A DNA stretch of 64,000 bases from Papio anubis (taxonomy: Eukaryota; Chordata; Mammalia; Primates; Cercopithecidae), in the NCBI RefSeq assembly GCF_008728515.1, contig NC_044978.1, positions 143,515,787 to 143,579,786 of the forward strand, given 5' to 3'. Positions 1-11,668 of this stretch are shown here, one piece after another. The notes under the pieces were generated by a model, which was not told the origin of the DNA, did not search any database, and worked only from the letters and a program-made list of their open reading frames with translations. Numbering within the stretch: the stretch's first letter is position 1; the number at the start of each line of letters is the position of its first letter. The position numbers and the translations under genes were made by a program.

Positions 1-519
1 AGCAGGCACATGCGGCTGGAAGCAGGGCTGTGGGCCTTGTAAAGGGCAAGACATTTTACATATATTACGCTCTCTCTCCCTCTCCATGATATTCTGTAAA
101 CCTCTATAGTTAAATGTGCATTATGAGATGCTTCTTAATACTAAATTTGAGTAAATAAATCTCTGCCCACCTTGCTCTCAAATCACCTCTTGAATTTTTA
201 TTCTTGCACTTAATATGATTTGTCAATCCGCTTTATCCAAACCAGACTTTACCCACACCAGGCTTCTCTCTTAGCTTATTTGCTAGATCTGTTTGCATTC
301 TAACCATACTCCCTATTCAGTTCTGAAGGTGAGTGGTAATTTCTTACGTCAAATTCCCCTCCTCACAACTGGACCACAAAACATCAAAAGGAACTTCTCT
401 ATGTCCCTCTATAAGACACAAATTATAAAAAATAATTATTCATCACATGACTGTTGCATATTTATATGCAGTTCTAGAGACTGCAAAAGGAACTCTACAT
501 ATGCACTTTTTCATTTATC
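1..519. other. Anonymous intronic sequence
   Basis: AT-rich unique-looking DNA with a small CT-rich patch near 70-85. I see no gene or repeat. Confidence 0.4.
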
Positions 520-665
520 ATAGTGGTAAAGATTATGGCCCAGGTTTTATAGACACGGAAACTAAGATGTGGAAATAAAGTTAAGGTGCCCAAATAAGTC
601 AGGGGGGAAAAGGGAGCAAAACGAGAATTTGAACCTGAGTCTGCCTTCTAAGTCCTTACTCTTTC
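520..665 (-). repeat. MIR SINE fragment
   Basis: Shows the antisense MIR core in order: a degenerate 'acagatgaggaaact' block, then a block like the family's 'gttaag..cccaa' block, then 'ttgaacc..gtctgcctt'. Ancient and diverged. Confidence 0.6.
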
Positions 666-794
666 CTTAAGAAGATGTTATATAATCTTCTTAAATACAA
701 ATGACCAAAGGACCACCCTGTTCTAAAATAATGGCAAAATGTACCATGAAGAGGCTGTCACAGGGACAGTCCTAGAAATTCCATTACTCATCCC

Positions 795-1060
795 TGTGCT
801 GTCTTCTAACCTCTGGTTAAATGTCACTTCTCAAACAGGCCTTCCCTCATTGCACTATGGGAAACAGCCCCTCTATCCTCTTACCCAGTTCTTTCCTAGT
901 ACTGCTGGATGTTATATTGTGTATGTTAAGTGGTTCACTGTCTATCTACACACATTAAGACATAAACTCACTGAAGCAAGGACTTAGTTTTTTCATTAGA
1001 ACTAAGAACCCAGAATATAACCAAGTACATATAGATACTCCATAAATATTTTCTGGCCTC
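795..1060 (+). repeat. L2 LINE 3' fragment
   Basis: Follows the L2 3' pattern: 'aatgtcactt', 'ggccttccct', then 'actcactgaagcaaggact' and a closing 'actccataaatatttt'. Diverged. Confidence 0.55.
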
Positions 1061-1099
1061 TTTTCCATACATTTAAGCCAGAACTTGGTTTGAATTTCC

Positions 1100-1305
1100 C
1101 CCTTAGTCACCAGAAAATCCTGGACAGTTTATTGACCGCTCTTAGTTTTCTTATCTTTCAATATAGACACTAGTGCCTACTTCATGGGGATTCGTGAGGT
1201 TTAAATGATTAAATGAATAGAAAAACTCTTACCAGGAAGACTAACGCATCATGAACTCTCAGTAAATGGTATATTTTTATCAATATTATTATTATTATAA
1301 AATGT
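1100..1305 (+). repeat. MIR SINE
   Basis: Sense MIR 3' half: 'cttagttttcttatctttc', 'agtgcctacttcatgggg', 'gtgaggtttaaatga', ending in an AT repeat after 'ctcagtaaatg'. Confidence 0.65.
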
Positions 1306-1479
1306 TATTGACACATATCAGCACCATCACCATTATTGCTATGAACAAAAAGTCCAAATCCACAGATGTCATCAACCTCATAAGCTCAAATGGCAAACTT
1401 TAACCTCATAATTACACAATGATCAAAAAAGCCAATCTCTTATTGAGGTAAATTGCTCTTTTTTAAAAAAAATCAACAA

Positions 1480-1965
1480 CATTTATTTTTCTCATGAATC
1501 TGCAATTTGGCTATGGCTAGGTGAGGACAGCCCGTCTGTTCTACTCTTCCCACCAGCTGGGGAGCTAGAAGCCTGGGGCTGTAATCATCTGAAGAACCTT
1601 TCACTCACATGACTGGCAGCTGATGCTGGCTGGTGGCTAGGATTGTAGCTGAAGCTGTCTTCCAGAACACCTACTCATAGCCTTGTCCTGTACTTCCTTG
1701 TAACATGGTGCCAGGTTCAAAGGATAAACATCCTAAAAGAACGAGGGCCAGGTGGAAGACTTATTGCTTTCTAGCCTTCACTTGGAATCACTTTTGCTGC
1801 ACTCTATTCATGAAAGCAGTCACGAAAACCCACACAGATTCAAGGGGAGAGGAAACAGACTCCCACTTCTTGATAGAGAAATGGCAAAGTTCTGGAGACC
1901 ATGTGGAACCAGAGATCTTGTTGTGGCCATTGTTTTTGGTGGGGGAAAATATAATTTCCATACAA
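1480..1965 (-). repeat. MLT1-like MaLR LTR, antisense
   Basis: Antisense MLT1-type landmarks: 'acatttatttttctca', 'ggggctgtaatcatctgaag', 'cactcacatgactggcag', and near the end 'acacagattcaaggggaggagg'-like sequence. The open frames over this stretch (1705-2064) are coincidental. Confidence 0.5.
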
Positions 1966-2550
1966 CCTAGTAAATTTGCTATAGTCCAGAGTCTTGGCCC
2001 TCAGACATACAAGCTGGGAAATTCACCATTGGCTGGCTTTTTGAATCAAGATACTGATATGTAAGACTAGAATGCCTATTTATTATTTACAATGAAAAGA
2101 ACATGTCATTGACGTAGGACCACTCAAATTCTCTATGCTTTCCATATTCTTGGTGAGCATAGAATCAGAACAAAGGAGTAAAGGATTTGAGTCAATGGCT
2201 TGAATAGCAGCAGGTCAAATAATGTCTGAATTTTTGATTTGTCAAAAGGATATGAATTATTAGTATTCAGTGACTGAGACTTCTGGGGTTTCTTTCGATG
2301 CTTACCTCTGTGATTCCCCTTTGTGTAGCTTCCTTAGCTGATCAACTACTCCTTTGGAATGTTCTTTCTTTGAGTGTGCTGCTCCACTCAACCTCATCAG
2401 TCTAGGTTTGCTGAGGGGAGCCATTCTGCTCCTGTAGGTATGACTTTCCACTTTCATTTTCTAATTTGTCTTGTCTTGATCTTATAGTCTACATCTCAGA
2501 AAGCAACCTTAATGCTTTTATTTCTTATTTCTTGTGGGAGGAAGAAGTAC
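1966..2550. other. Anonymous intronic sequence
   Basis: Nothing recognised. Confidence 0.4.
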
Positions 2551-2554
2551 AACT

Positions 2555-2665
2555 ACTGAGAAGAGAGTTCACAGTAGTCAAGGTGGTAGCAGGTGGTTTG
2601 GACTAAGGTGATGTTGGTGAGGTAGGGGGTGGTCAAGTGAATGGGAAGGGGTTCAGGGTGGTATA
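2555..2665 (-). repeat. L2 LINE fragment, antisense
   Basis: The 'cagtagtcaaggtggtagcagg' and 'tttggactaaggtgatg' pattern matches the antisense L2 coding region. Confidence 0.5.
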
Positions 2666-3221
2666 GTCAGCTTTGCTGATGCTCCACGCAGGCCCCTTCA
2701 CCAGGTCAGTGCCTCAATCCCCCACCTGGTGTGAGTGTTGTTTGCTAACCGCTCTCAGCTGCCTTCTTTGGAGAATTGGTCTCACTCGATGGAGCCCACT
2801 CAGCTAGAAAAGTGGTGGGAACATAAAGTTTATAACCAACAACTAACTGATACTGGGGTAATAAGGCCCTGAACTCTTTTCTCAAAATGAGGCAACTCTG
2901 CTCTTCACATCTGTTTGGGATATGCTATCAATTCTGATAGTGAAAAAACAACAGAGTCAAGCATATATCAGCATATAGCAGATGTCATAAAAATCTCTCC
3001 AAGTTCAATTGCCCACTTTGTGGCATAACAGAAATGCATAAGCATAATCTTTGCATGCAAAGATTTCTTCAGAGTGTTTTCTATTTTCTCAATGCTCTCA
3101 GATCATTCAAATAAGTGAATTTCAGTTATTTCCTCAGGAATTATCCATTTGTCCAAGTCAATTACTGAATGAGCCTAGACGTTAACTGAAAAGTCAATGA
3201 ACCTAATAAATGTTCCACACC
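2666..3221. other. Intronic sequence ending in a polyadenylation signal
   Basis: No gene recognised. It contains the 20-bp palindrome at 3046 and ends with AATAAA at 3205 followed by a 21-nt A run, so part of it could be a retrocopy of unknown origin. Confidence 0.4.
3046..3065. repeat. 20-bp perfect palindrome with octamer-like half-sites
   Basis: AATCTTTGCATGCAAAGATT reads the same on both strands. Its centre joins TTTGCAT and ATGCAAA, the half-site of POU-domain octamer motifs. Regulatory use is inference. Confidence 0.6.
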
Positions 3222-3242
3222 AAAAAAAAAAAAAAAAAAAAA
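3205..3242 (+). repeat. AATAAA plus A(21) tract
   Basis: AATAAA at 3205-3210, eleven bases, then 21 A residues at 3222-3242. This resembles the end of a retrotransposed transcript. Confidence 0.55.
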
Positions 3243-3555
3243 TGCTGATTATTAGGCAAATGCAAATCAAAACCACAATGAGATACCATCTCATGCCAGT
3301 AAGGATGGTGATTATTAAAAAGTCAGGAAACAACAGACGCTAGTGAGGATGTGGAGAAAACAGAATGCTTTTACACTGTTGGTGGGAATGTAAATTAACT
3401 CAACCATTGTGGAAGACAGTGTGATGATTCCTCAAAGATCTAGAAGCAGAAGTACCATTTGACCCAGAAATCCCATTACTGAGTGTATACCATAACGAAT
3501 ACAAATCATTCTATCATAAAGATACATGCACACATATGTTCATTGTAGCATTATG
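3243..3555 (+). mobile_element. L1 fragment (ORF2 3' part)
   Basis: Clear L1 ORF2 text: 'aaatgcaaatcaaaaccac', 'gagataccatctcatgccag', 'ggtgggaatgtaaatta', 'atttgacccagaaatccca'. Truncated at both ends, with many stops. Confidence 0.88.
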
Positions 3556-3704
3556 ATGACTGGGATCTACCTCTTTAGCAACATACATTAGAGAAAACTG
3601 AGACTCACTCAGTTGAATTATTTGAATCAAACTTTTCTTTAGGAACCAGTATGTTGCTGTGTAAAGAAAACCAATCTGAAGGCATTGCTTTGACAGTTAG
3701 TAGC

Positions 3705-4277
3705 TGTGATGGTTAATATTACGTGTCAACTTGACTTGACTAGGGGATGCTCAGATATCTGATTAAACATTATCTCTGGGTATGTCTGTGAGGGTGTTTC
3801 TGGAAGAGATGAGCATTTGCATTGTAATGAGCATTTAGAAGCAGATGGTTCTCCCTGATGTAGGTGGTCATCATACCATCTGTTGAGGGACTGAATAGAA
3901 CAAAAAAGCAGAGGAAGGTTGGATTTGCCTTCTCTCTACCTGGCTGCTTGAGCTGAGACATCAATTTTCTCCTGACCTTGGTGCTTCTGAATCTTATGCC
4001 TTCAGACGCAAATTTAAATCTACACCATCAGTTCTCTGGAAGTCAGGTCTTCAAACTGCATCACTGGCTTTCCTGAATCTTCAGCTTGAAGACTACAGGT
4101 TGTGACACTTCTTAGCCTCCATAATCCCATGAGCCCATACCATGTAATAAATCTCTTCCTATATATAGATATCTGGATACAGAGAGAGAGAGAGAGACAT
4201 AGATATATAGACATAGATATTATGCAAATATAGATATTGTATTGGTTCTGTTTCTCTGGAGAACACTGACTAATATA
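3705..4277 (+). mobile_element. MLT2-type solo LTR (ERVL)
   Basis: Begins TGTGATGGTTAATATT and ends 'ctgttTCTCTGGAGAACACTGACTAATATA', which are the two ends of the MLT2 LTR of ERVL. It has a polyadenylation signal 'taataaatctctt' near 4146 and a GA/TA-rich tract after it. Flanks GTAGC (3700-3704) and GTAGA (4278-4282) match at 4 of 5 bases, as expected for an ERVL target duplication. Confidence 0.85.
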
Positions 4278-5450
4278 GTAGAGGCATGAATTTGAGGAAG
4301 TCCATTTACTTTTCCAGGACTAGGTTTTCTGTTCTCTAGTATGGGAATAGCTACAATCTCACACACAAAAGAGTTGTAGGATTTTATGTAAAATCCATAT
4401 GAAAACACATTGCTAACTATAAATCTTCACAAACACGCCATCTATCACTATTACCCAAAATGTCATAGCCGGAAGAAAGAGGGATTATAATCTAATTCAG
4501 AAATCTCTCCCGGTAACCACATTCCTACTAAATAAAAATGTCTATCTTCTAATATGAATATCTTGGCTTCTATACATATTGTCAAAAACACTGTGTATTG
4601 GCATTTTACATTTTGCTAATCTCTATAGATAAAACTGATACGAGGATGAACACCAAAATCACCATATTCAGGAGCCTCTAATCTCAAAATTATGAGCTTA
4701 CAACAGTGAAAAGCCAGGCAGTAAATAAGTCAGGAACATCTCACAAATGGAGAAATTTCTAAAATATTTTTCCTCTTATTTCTTAAAATATTCAAGTTGC
4801 AAAACCAGAAGAAAAGGGACTACAATATTGAACAATGGCATCAGAGTATTAAGGGACTAGAGAGCCCTGCACTAACCATTGTCGTAACACCCTTCATCTT
4901 TGCTCCAAGAACCCCGGTGCTTTCTCTTAAAGGGAAAGGTGCCCTCTCCCTTCTACTTTATTTTGTATATTATATCTATAATATTATATAAGATTAAAGT
5001 GTTTCTCAATTTTCCAAATCAAGAAAAATACCTGAATAATCAGCTAAATGGAGCCAGTCCCTTTCAGTGTATTTGAATGCTGTTAAGAATCTACTTTAGA
5101 GGTTGAAATACCTGTACTTCATCTCAGCCTGATTCTTTCATAAATGTCAGTGTGATGAAGACAAGTTATTTCAGTCCCTGTAGAATTCCCAGAATAGACT
5201 GAGAACTGAGGGCAAGAAAGCCAGTGAAAATTCAGAATTTGAGAAAATTGGACACAGCCTCAGGGAAATCCCCCATTTCCATTTCCTCCTTAGGCTTCCA
5301 GGCTTGGCTCTTATGTCTCTCTGACTGTACTAATGATCATGGTCCCAGTGTCACCTAAATACAGTGAACTCCAGGGACGTAACAGCTAGAGGCCATTTAT
5401 GGAAGCTTGGTTGGTGCAGGAAGCTAATAATTTTTGTAAGTAGGGAGTCC
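4278..5450. other. Anonymous intronic sequence
   Basis: AT-rich. No gene or repeat recognised. Confidence 0.4.
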
Positions 5451-5454
5451 TTTA

Positions 5455-5590
5455 ACTCTATAAGTAAGTAGGTACTGTTATTATCTTAGCTTTACAAATG
5501 GAAAACCTGAGGCACAGAGAAGTATGTGACAGGACTAACGTCAGGCAACTAGCAAATGATGGAGCTAGTATTTGATTCAAGTAAATTATA
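5455..5590 (-). repeat. MIR SINE
   Basis: Antisense MIR: 'ggtactgttattatcttag', 'acctgaggcacagagaag', 'atggagctagtatttgatt'. Confidence 0.75.
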
Positions 5591-5712
5591 GAACTCAAAT
5601 ATTTATATGACCTTATTAGCCATGTTCTGACTCTCTCTATATCCCAATTCATGTGATAAACAATAAAAAATTAAAGGGACTAATACAGGATTTATTAATT
5701 TTAAAGTCTCTC

Positions 5713-6053
5713 TTTCTTTTTTCTTTTTTTTTCTTTTTGAGATGGAATCTTGGTCTATGGCCAGGCTGGAGTGCAGTGGTCTGATCTCAGCACACTGAAA
5801 TCTCCACCCCAGGCTCAAGTGATTCTCCTGACTCAGCCTCCCAAGTAGCTGGGATTACAGGCACGTGCCTCCACACCCGGCTATGTTGTTGTTGTTTTTT
5901 CTTTTTTTTTTTTTTTTCTTTTTTTGGTATTTTTTAGTGGAGATGGGGTTTCACCATATTGGCCAGGAGGATCTCGATCTCCTGACCTCATGATCCACCC
6001 ACCTTGGCCTCCCAAAGTGCTGGGATTACAGGCATGAGCCACTGCACCCGGCC
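5713..6053 (-). mobile_element. AluS-type SINE
   Basis: Full Alu read from its T-rich tail to the terminal 'ggcc', with both monomers and an expanded GTT/T-rich middle linker (5884-5930). Target duplication TAAAGTCTCTC (5702-5712) and TAAAGTTTCTC (6054-6064) match at 10 of 11 bases. Confidence 0.93.
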
Positions 6054-6091
6054 TAAAGTTTCTCAAATACATAGAGATTTAAAATAAATAA

Positions 6092-6561
6092 TGTATTGGT
6101 CTCCTATTGCCACTGTAACAAATTACCACAAAGTTAGTAGTTTAAAACAACAAAAAATTTATCTTACAATTTCAGGGTTAGAAGTCTTATATGGGTTTCA
6201 ATGGGCAGAAATCAAGGTGTCAGTAGACCCAAACTCCTTTTGAAGGCTCAGGGGAGAATTCCTTGTCCTGCCTTTACTGGCTTCTAGAGGTTCCCCCATT
6301 CTGTGGATCATGGTCCCTTCCTCCATTTCTGATTCTGACCTGCCTGCCTCCTTTTTATAAGGACCTTGTTATTTCACTGGGCCCATCCAGTAATCCAGGA
6401 TAATATCCCCATCTCAAGATCCCTGATCCCTCACTTCATCACATCTACAAAATCTCTTGAACTGTAAATTAACATATTCACGGGTTCCAGGGATTAGGAG
6501 AGGGACACCTTTCAGCAGGGTGCGGGTGGGGGCGGGCAGTATTATTCAGCAGCCTATCACA
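6092..6561 (-). mobile_element. MLT1-type MaLR LTR, antisense
   Basis: Starts TGTATTGGTCTCCTATTGCC, continues 'aacaaattaccacaaagtta' and 'gggcccatccagtaatccag', and ends 'attattcagcagcctatcaca', the antisense layout of MLT1. Solo and diverged. Confidence 0.82.
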
Positions 6562-7620
6562 GACAGATGGATTTTAAATACCAAGTCACAGGCATAGGCC
6601 TAAAGGGCTTATTGGACTACATCTTTCTCATGTTTATCAACTTGCTCTAGAAACACAATCTGATGGTAATTCTAATAAGGTAACCATGAAACACATTGTT
6701 CTTCCAAGACCCTCGATACAATCACTTGTGTGTAGGACTTTTCTCCAGTTTGCTACTGAAGAAATAGAAAGGGCATAAAAAAGAAGCAAGTGCATTAAAG
6801 AGGGGGAGATGATTTGTATGTTTTTTATCTATCTTTTCTACTGGTTTCTATCTCTTATCTTGCAGTATGCTTTCCCTTCAGGTATTTAAAAAAAGTCATA
6901 GAAATTGCTGTGAAAAGCAAACACAGAGCATGACCAAATGAGGGAAGTACTTTGCATTACATGAAAAGGAAGACACAAATGAAAATGTTTTAAATTTTTG
7001 CATAAAGCCAGGGGTTGAATTTGTCTATGTGCTCCACAAATGAATCTAGATAATTTTTCAGTTCCGCTTCAAAGAAACCAAATAATGACAAGATTTCAAA
7101 AGCAAGAAAACGTTACCTTCCCATCTCTTCTGCAATTTCCCCAAATTAGGTTGCTTTAATTAAAGCACCTAAATTGTGAGGCACATGAAACATACACAAG
7201 TAGATGTGTGCAATAATGGTTAAAATTTTTTCACTACGTGTACTATACCATTTGGCATGACTGATGTAGTTTAGTAAAGGAAGTTTAACATTTATTATTG
7301 ATTGTATATTCAAACTAAAAATAAATGCAGATTTTTAAAACAAGATTGATTGCTATATCATTATCAGAAGGAAGAAAACGAAATTATTTCTGGAAGTGTT
7401 GGGAATTGTTTCTGGAAATGTAAGCAGACTCTGCTTGGTTTGTCACCAGAGCTCCTCACTGGAGCTAATTGTTAGATTTTGGAGATTTAGCCATTAGGAA
7501 AGGGAATCTAACTAAATTACTGAACAAAATAATAAGTCTCATTAAGAGGCATATTTCATCACGTACAATTTTATCAGTAACCCAGTCAACATTGGAAAAA
7601 AACACTCGTTGAATGAAGTC
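6562..7620. other. Anonymous intronic sequence
   Basis: AT-rich. Nothing recognised. Confidence 0.4.
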
Positions 7621-7624
7621 TGCA

Positions 7625-7775
7625 TTCCAAGCATTATGTCAATTGAATGTATTGCCATAATCTTCACAATATACTATGCAATAGATATTATTATTTCTTT
7701 TTCACTGGCAAGGAAAATGAGTTACAGGGAGATTGCTAACTTGCTTAAGGTCACAAAATCATGGGGCTCTTTTCC
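7625..7775 (-). repeat. MIR SINE fragment
   Basis: Antisense MIR middle: 'agatattattatttc', 'caaggaaaatgagttacagg', 'aacttgcttaaggtcaca'. Confidence 0.6.
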
Positions 7776-8284
7776 CATTGGCAAATGCCACATCCCTCAT
7801 CCCTAAGTTTACTCTCACATGTCTGGTCACTCCTTCTCTGTGTTCAGCTAGGGTCACTCTTGCCCCTGAGTCTTCTGGTTCCCAGAAGCTCTCAGTTTTG
7901 TCCACTGACCGCCTCATTCTCTCTGATGACCTCGTCCAAAATTTCAACAGTTAATTGAAGGCTGTTGAAGCCCCTAAATGTACATCCTCAGCTCAGACTC
8001 CTTTCCTACAACCCAGACTTGAAGTCCAGCTATCTACATAATATCTCTACTTGCAAACACTTCCTATACCTTGAATTCATGAAACCTACAAAAACCAGAT
8101 CAAGCAGCACTATCTCTAGGGAGTCCTTCAAAACTCTCCATTCAGTGGAATGTGTGCTGCCCATCTTCTGCACCCCCAGCACTACCTCCGCACCATTATG
8201 TACTTCCTGAGATCAAAAAGTGTATGGTATGTAATTTTGCATCCTCTAGACTTAATAAAATATCTGAAACATGATCATAGACAC
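7776..8284. other. Anonymous intronic sequence
   Basis: Several short frames overlap in both directions at 7760-8210. None resembles a known protein, so I treat them as chance. Confidence 0.4.
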
Positions 8285-8643
8285 TACTTTGGTCTAAATG
8301 ACTGTGTCCCCTAAAAATTTCTATGTTGAAATTTAATCCTCAGTGCAATAGTATTAAGAGATGGAGCTTTTGAGAAGCGATTAGGTTATGAAGGAAGAAT
8401 GCTCATGAATGGGATTAGTGCCTTTATAAAAGAGGCCAGAGGGAACTGGGTTTTTCCTTTCACCATGTGAGGATACAGCAAAAAGTTCCCAACTATGAGG
8501 AAAAAGCCCTCATCAGGGAAGCAATCTGCTGGCCCTGTGATCTTGAACTTTCTAGGCTCCAGAACTGTGAAAAACAAATTTTATTGTCTATAAATTGCCC
8601 AGTCGAGGGTATTTTGTTATAGCAGCCTGAATAAGCTAAGACA
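8285..8643 (+). mobile_element. MST-type MaLR solo LTR with exact target duplication
   Basis: MSTB-like landmarks: 'ctatgttgaaatttaatcc', 'gctcatgaatgggattagtg', 'accatgtgaggatacagc', and the end 'ttatagcagcctgaataagc'. It is flanked by GACAC at 8280-8284 and 8644-8648, a perfect 5-bp target duplication. Confidence 0.9.
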
Positions 8644-8648
8644 GACAC

Positions 8649-9785
8649 TAAAGGACATATTCGTTGAATAAGAACAAACCAAAATTTGAATGTAAGGCTG
8701 TCTGATTCTAAAGTGAATACACTTTTCACACTAGGGTAATAACACAATGTGACATAATATAATTTTTTTAAAGAAGAAAAATACCAATAGTGTTTTAATT
8801 CAAAATAAGCAAGCCAACAAAATCTCGCTAGTATAATATCAAATAATTGTCACTTAAGGAAGCATTTGCAGTGACCTTTTTCCTGTCTCATTAACAATTT
8901 TTAACATAACGATGATGACTAATTTGCTCCTAGCCAAATACTTGAGGTAGAAATTCAGGTTGTTGCTGTGGCATGGCTATTCCATTGAGTATATATCATT
9001 CTGAACAGTATAATTTTATAGCTCTTGCCTCTGATTAAATTGAAACTACATTGCCAGGCCAAAAGCTGCAGGCTGAGTGTTGCACAGCAGCCAACTGCCT
9101 ACCCTGAACAACATGATACATTCAAACAAATCACCAGAAGGACTCTTTTGCTTGCCCTTATCTTGTCATTTTAACAATATATAGAGAAGGAAAAGGCTGA
9201 AAAACTTGCTTACAATTAAAATAAAATAATGCAGTAGTTTAATTATTTTAAAACACTGGAGAGTAAGACAGTAAAGCGATGCTCAAAAATATATATTTGT
9301 GAGAGGAGGAAGGAGGAATAAAATAAGCTAACCACCTCTAAAATAAAACAGAGAGTATCATTATCCTCCTTTACTATGTGGCTAAATGCTGTGCAGATGT
9401 TAGCCATGGCTGAGGAAAGCCAAGCCTGTGTCCTTCACATCATCTACCTTCCACCCGGTAGCACTTACTGTAAAGATACCTAAAAAGTCTGGAAGAAAAT
9501 AACCACCCTCTGTAGAGTTCAACTTACAATCCAAACCTCTATGCCACAGCCAATTCTTCAGTCAGAACTGGGAGGGAGAAAGCATCTTTCTATTTTCAAA
9601 GCTGTGAGAATATAAGTATAGAAGATGCCAGACATGGTGTTACCACTCCCAAAGGTAAGGAAGAAAGGAAGGAAGGAAGAAGCAGAAAGGAAAAAAAAAA
9701 GGGGGTCTTGACTGTGTTTCCACTTTCACTGTACATCTCCTCTGTCTTGCCATAGCCATGATTTATTTACACGAGTCCATAAATA
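8649..9785. other. Anonymous intronic sequence
   Basis: Nothing recognised except a purine-rich GGAA patch at about 9657-9705. Confidence 0.4.
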
Positions 9786-9802
9786 AATTTCTCTTTCTTT
9801 TT

Positions 9803-10085
9803 CTTCTTCTTTTTTTTTTTTTCTCTGTCACCCAGGCTGGAGTGCGGTGGCGCTATCTCCGCTCACTGCAAGCTCCGCCTCCCGGATTCACCCCATTCTC
9901 CTGCCTCAGCCTCCGGTGTAGCTGGGACTACAGGCGCCCTCCAACACCCCCGGCTAATTTTTTGTTTTTTAGTGGAGACGGGGTTTCACTGTGTTATCTA
10001 GGATGGTCTGGATCTCCTAACCTCGTGATCCACCCTCGGCCTCCCAAAGTGCTGAGATTACAGGCATGAGCCACTGCGCCCGGCC
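9803..10085 (-). mobile_element. AluY-like SINE, slightly shortened at its 3' end
   Basis: Antisense Alu with Y-type 'ctaacctcgtgatccaccc'. About 14 bases that normally lie between the A-tail and 'ctctgtcacccagg' are missing. T-rich copies of TCTTTCTTTTT at 9792 and 10091 may be the target duplication. Confidence 0.9.
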
Positions 10086-10134
10086 CTCTGTCTTTCTTTT
10101 TATGAGTTTTTTTTACATTTCTGTCATGAGCAAC

Positions 10135-10493
10135 TGTCTGAATCGGCTTGGGTGGCTATAACAAAATATCCTAAACTGGGTGACTTATGAACAACAGAAA
10201 TTTATTTCTCACAGTTCTGGAAGCTGGGAAGCCCAAAAGCAAAACATTAGCAGATTCTGTGTCTGCTGAGGGCCTATTCCTTAGAGATGGCGTGTTCTCC
10301 GCGTGTCTTCACATGGTTGAAGGGGCAAGCAAGCTCCCCTTGGCCTCTTTTATAAGAGCAGTAATCGGATTCGTAAGTGAAGAGTGGAAGTGACCTAATC
10401 AGCTCCTAAAGGATTCACCTCCTTTACCATGACCTTGGGAGGTAGTTTTCAATATATGAATTTTGAGAGTGTACAAACATTCAGACTGTGACA
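10135..10493 (-). mobile_element. MST-type MaLR solo LTR, antisense
   Basis: Antisense MST: 'gggtggctataacaaaatat', 'cagaaatttatttctcacag', 'gtcttcacatggttgaaggg', 'caatatatgaattttgagag'. Flanks GCAAC (10130-10134) and CCAAC (10494-10498) match at 4 of 5 bases. Confidence 0.85.
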
Positions 10494-10739
10494 CCAACCA
10501 AGATACTGACTGATACAACCAAGGTTCCAGCAGATTTAGTGAGCTAGATTGATTAATTTTTTTTGCTCTCCAAAAGTAAAAACCTTTCCCGAAACATCCT
10601 TTTTTGAGATAAAGGAGGTAGCATTTTTCACATGCTTTGGGCGTAAATTTATCTCATATAGCACCTGGACTTGAACAGAATTAATGCAGACCTTAAGCAT
10701 GCCTGGCTGAGCTCCTTCCTCTTGACTTCTGGTACACAT

Positions 10740-10955
10740 GGTATTAAGAATTCTGAATTTAGAGGTAGGAAACCTAAGTTTTGAATCTCATCTCTGGCAA
10801 TCTGTAGTAAGATGATTTATAACTGATTCCCATATTCATAAAATAGACAAAAACCTACCTACATATCCATGCCATGCAGCCCTTATGAGGATCAAAGAAA
10901 ATGAATGGCAAGACTATACCTTGTATAAAGATGCTTAAGTGGCTGTTATTAATTA
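10740..10955 (+). repeat. MIR SINE
   Basis: Nearly full-length sense MIR: 'tttagaggtaggaaaccta', 'tcataaaatagac', 'cttatgaggatcaaagaaaa', ending 'aagtggctgttatta'. Confidence 0.6.
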
Positions 10956-10962
10956 CTGGCAT

Positions 10963-11452
10963 TCCCCAAGGCACAGTCTTGGAACCTCTGATATCTTTTC
11001 TGTGAATTTCCTCCCATGAAGATTCATCTATTTGATTGAATAAAACTATCACCTTGCTGCTTCTGGATCCAAGATTAATACTTCTTTTCTTTTTTTCTCG
11101 CTTGTGCTATAGTCTAAGAGACACAGCACATTTAAAATCCTGATACCATCTCAAACACAACAAGTCTAAAAGCAAACTTTTCCCCAGTTCCACGTTTTCT
11201 CTGATCTTCCCTTTGATTGGTCCATCTTCTACCAGACCCTGTAGTCACCTTCCATCCAGTCTTCTCTCTTCATGAGACTCAGTCATAGGCCAATTTATAT
11301 TGGGGTGGTATCCTTATAAATGTTCTCTCTTATCTGTATTGCTCTGTTCCTATTATTGCCTTCCTATTGCCAAACATGTTCCAATTATAAAAATACACAT
11401 TTTGTTAGGATACAAATGTTATTTGTCTTCTTTGTCACTGATACCTGGAATA
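10963..11452 (+). repeat. L2 LINE fragment, part 1
   Basis: Sense L2: 'cacagtcttggaacctctg', 'cctcccatgaagattcatc', 'atctcaaacacaacaagtc'. It continues after the MER20 insertion at 11453. Confidence 0.5.
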
Positions 11453-11668
11453 CAGTTTCTCAACCTTAGCACCATTGATATTTTGGACCACATTTTTAAT
11501 TTCTGGAGGGAAGGGGTGCCTTCCTATACACTGTAGAGTGTTTAGAAGTATACATGGCATCTACCCATTAGATAGCAGTAGCAACCCCCAGATGTAAAAA
11601 CCAAAAATGTCTCTATCTATTGATAAATGTCTTCTAAAAGGCAAATTTAACCCACTTGAGAGCCACTG
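11453..11668 (-). mobile_element. MER20 (hAT-Charlie DNA transposon)
   Basis: Starts CAGTTTCTCAACCTTAGCAC and ends 'acttgagagccactg', the MER20 terminal repeats. It carries the internal 'accaaaaatgtctc' block. Inserted in L2. Confidence 0.88.
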
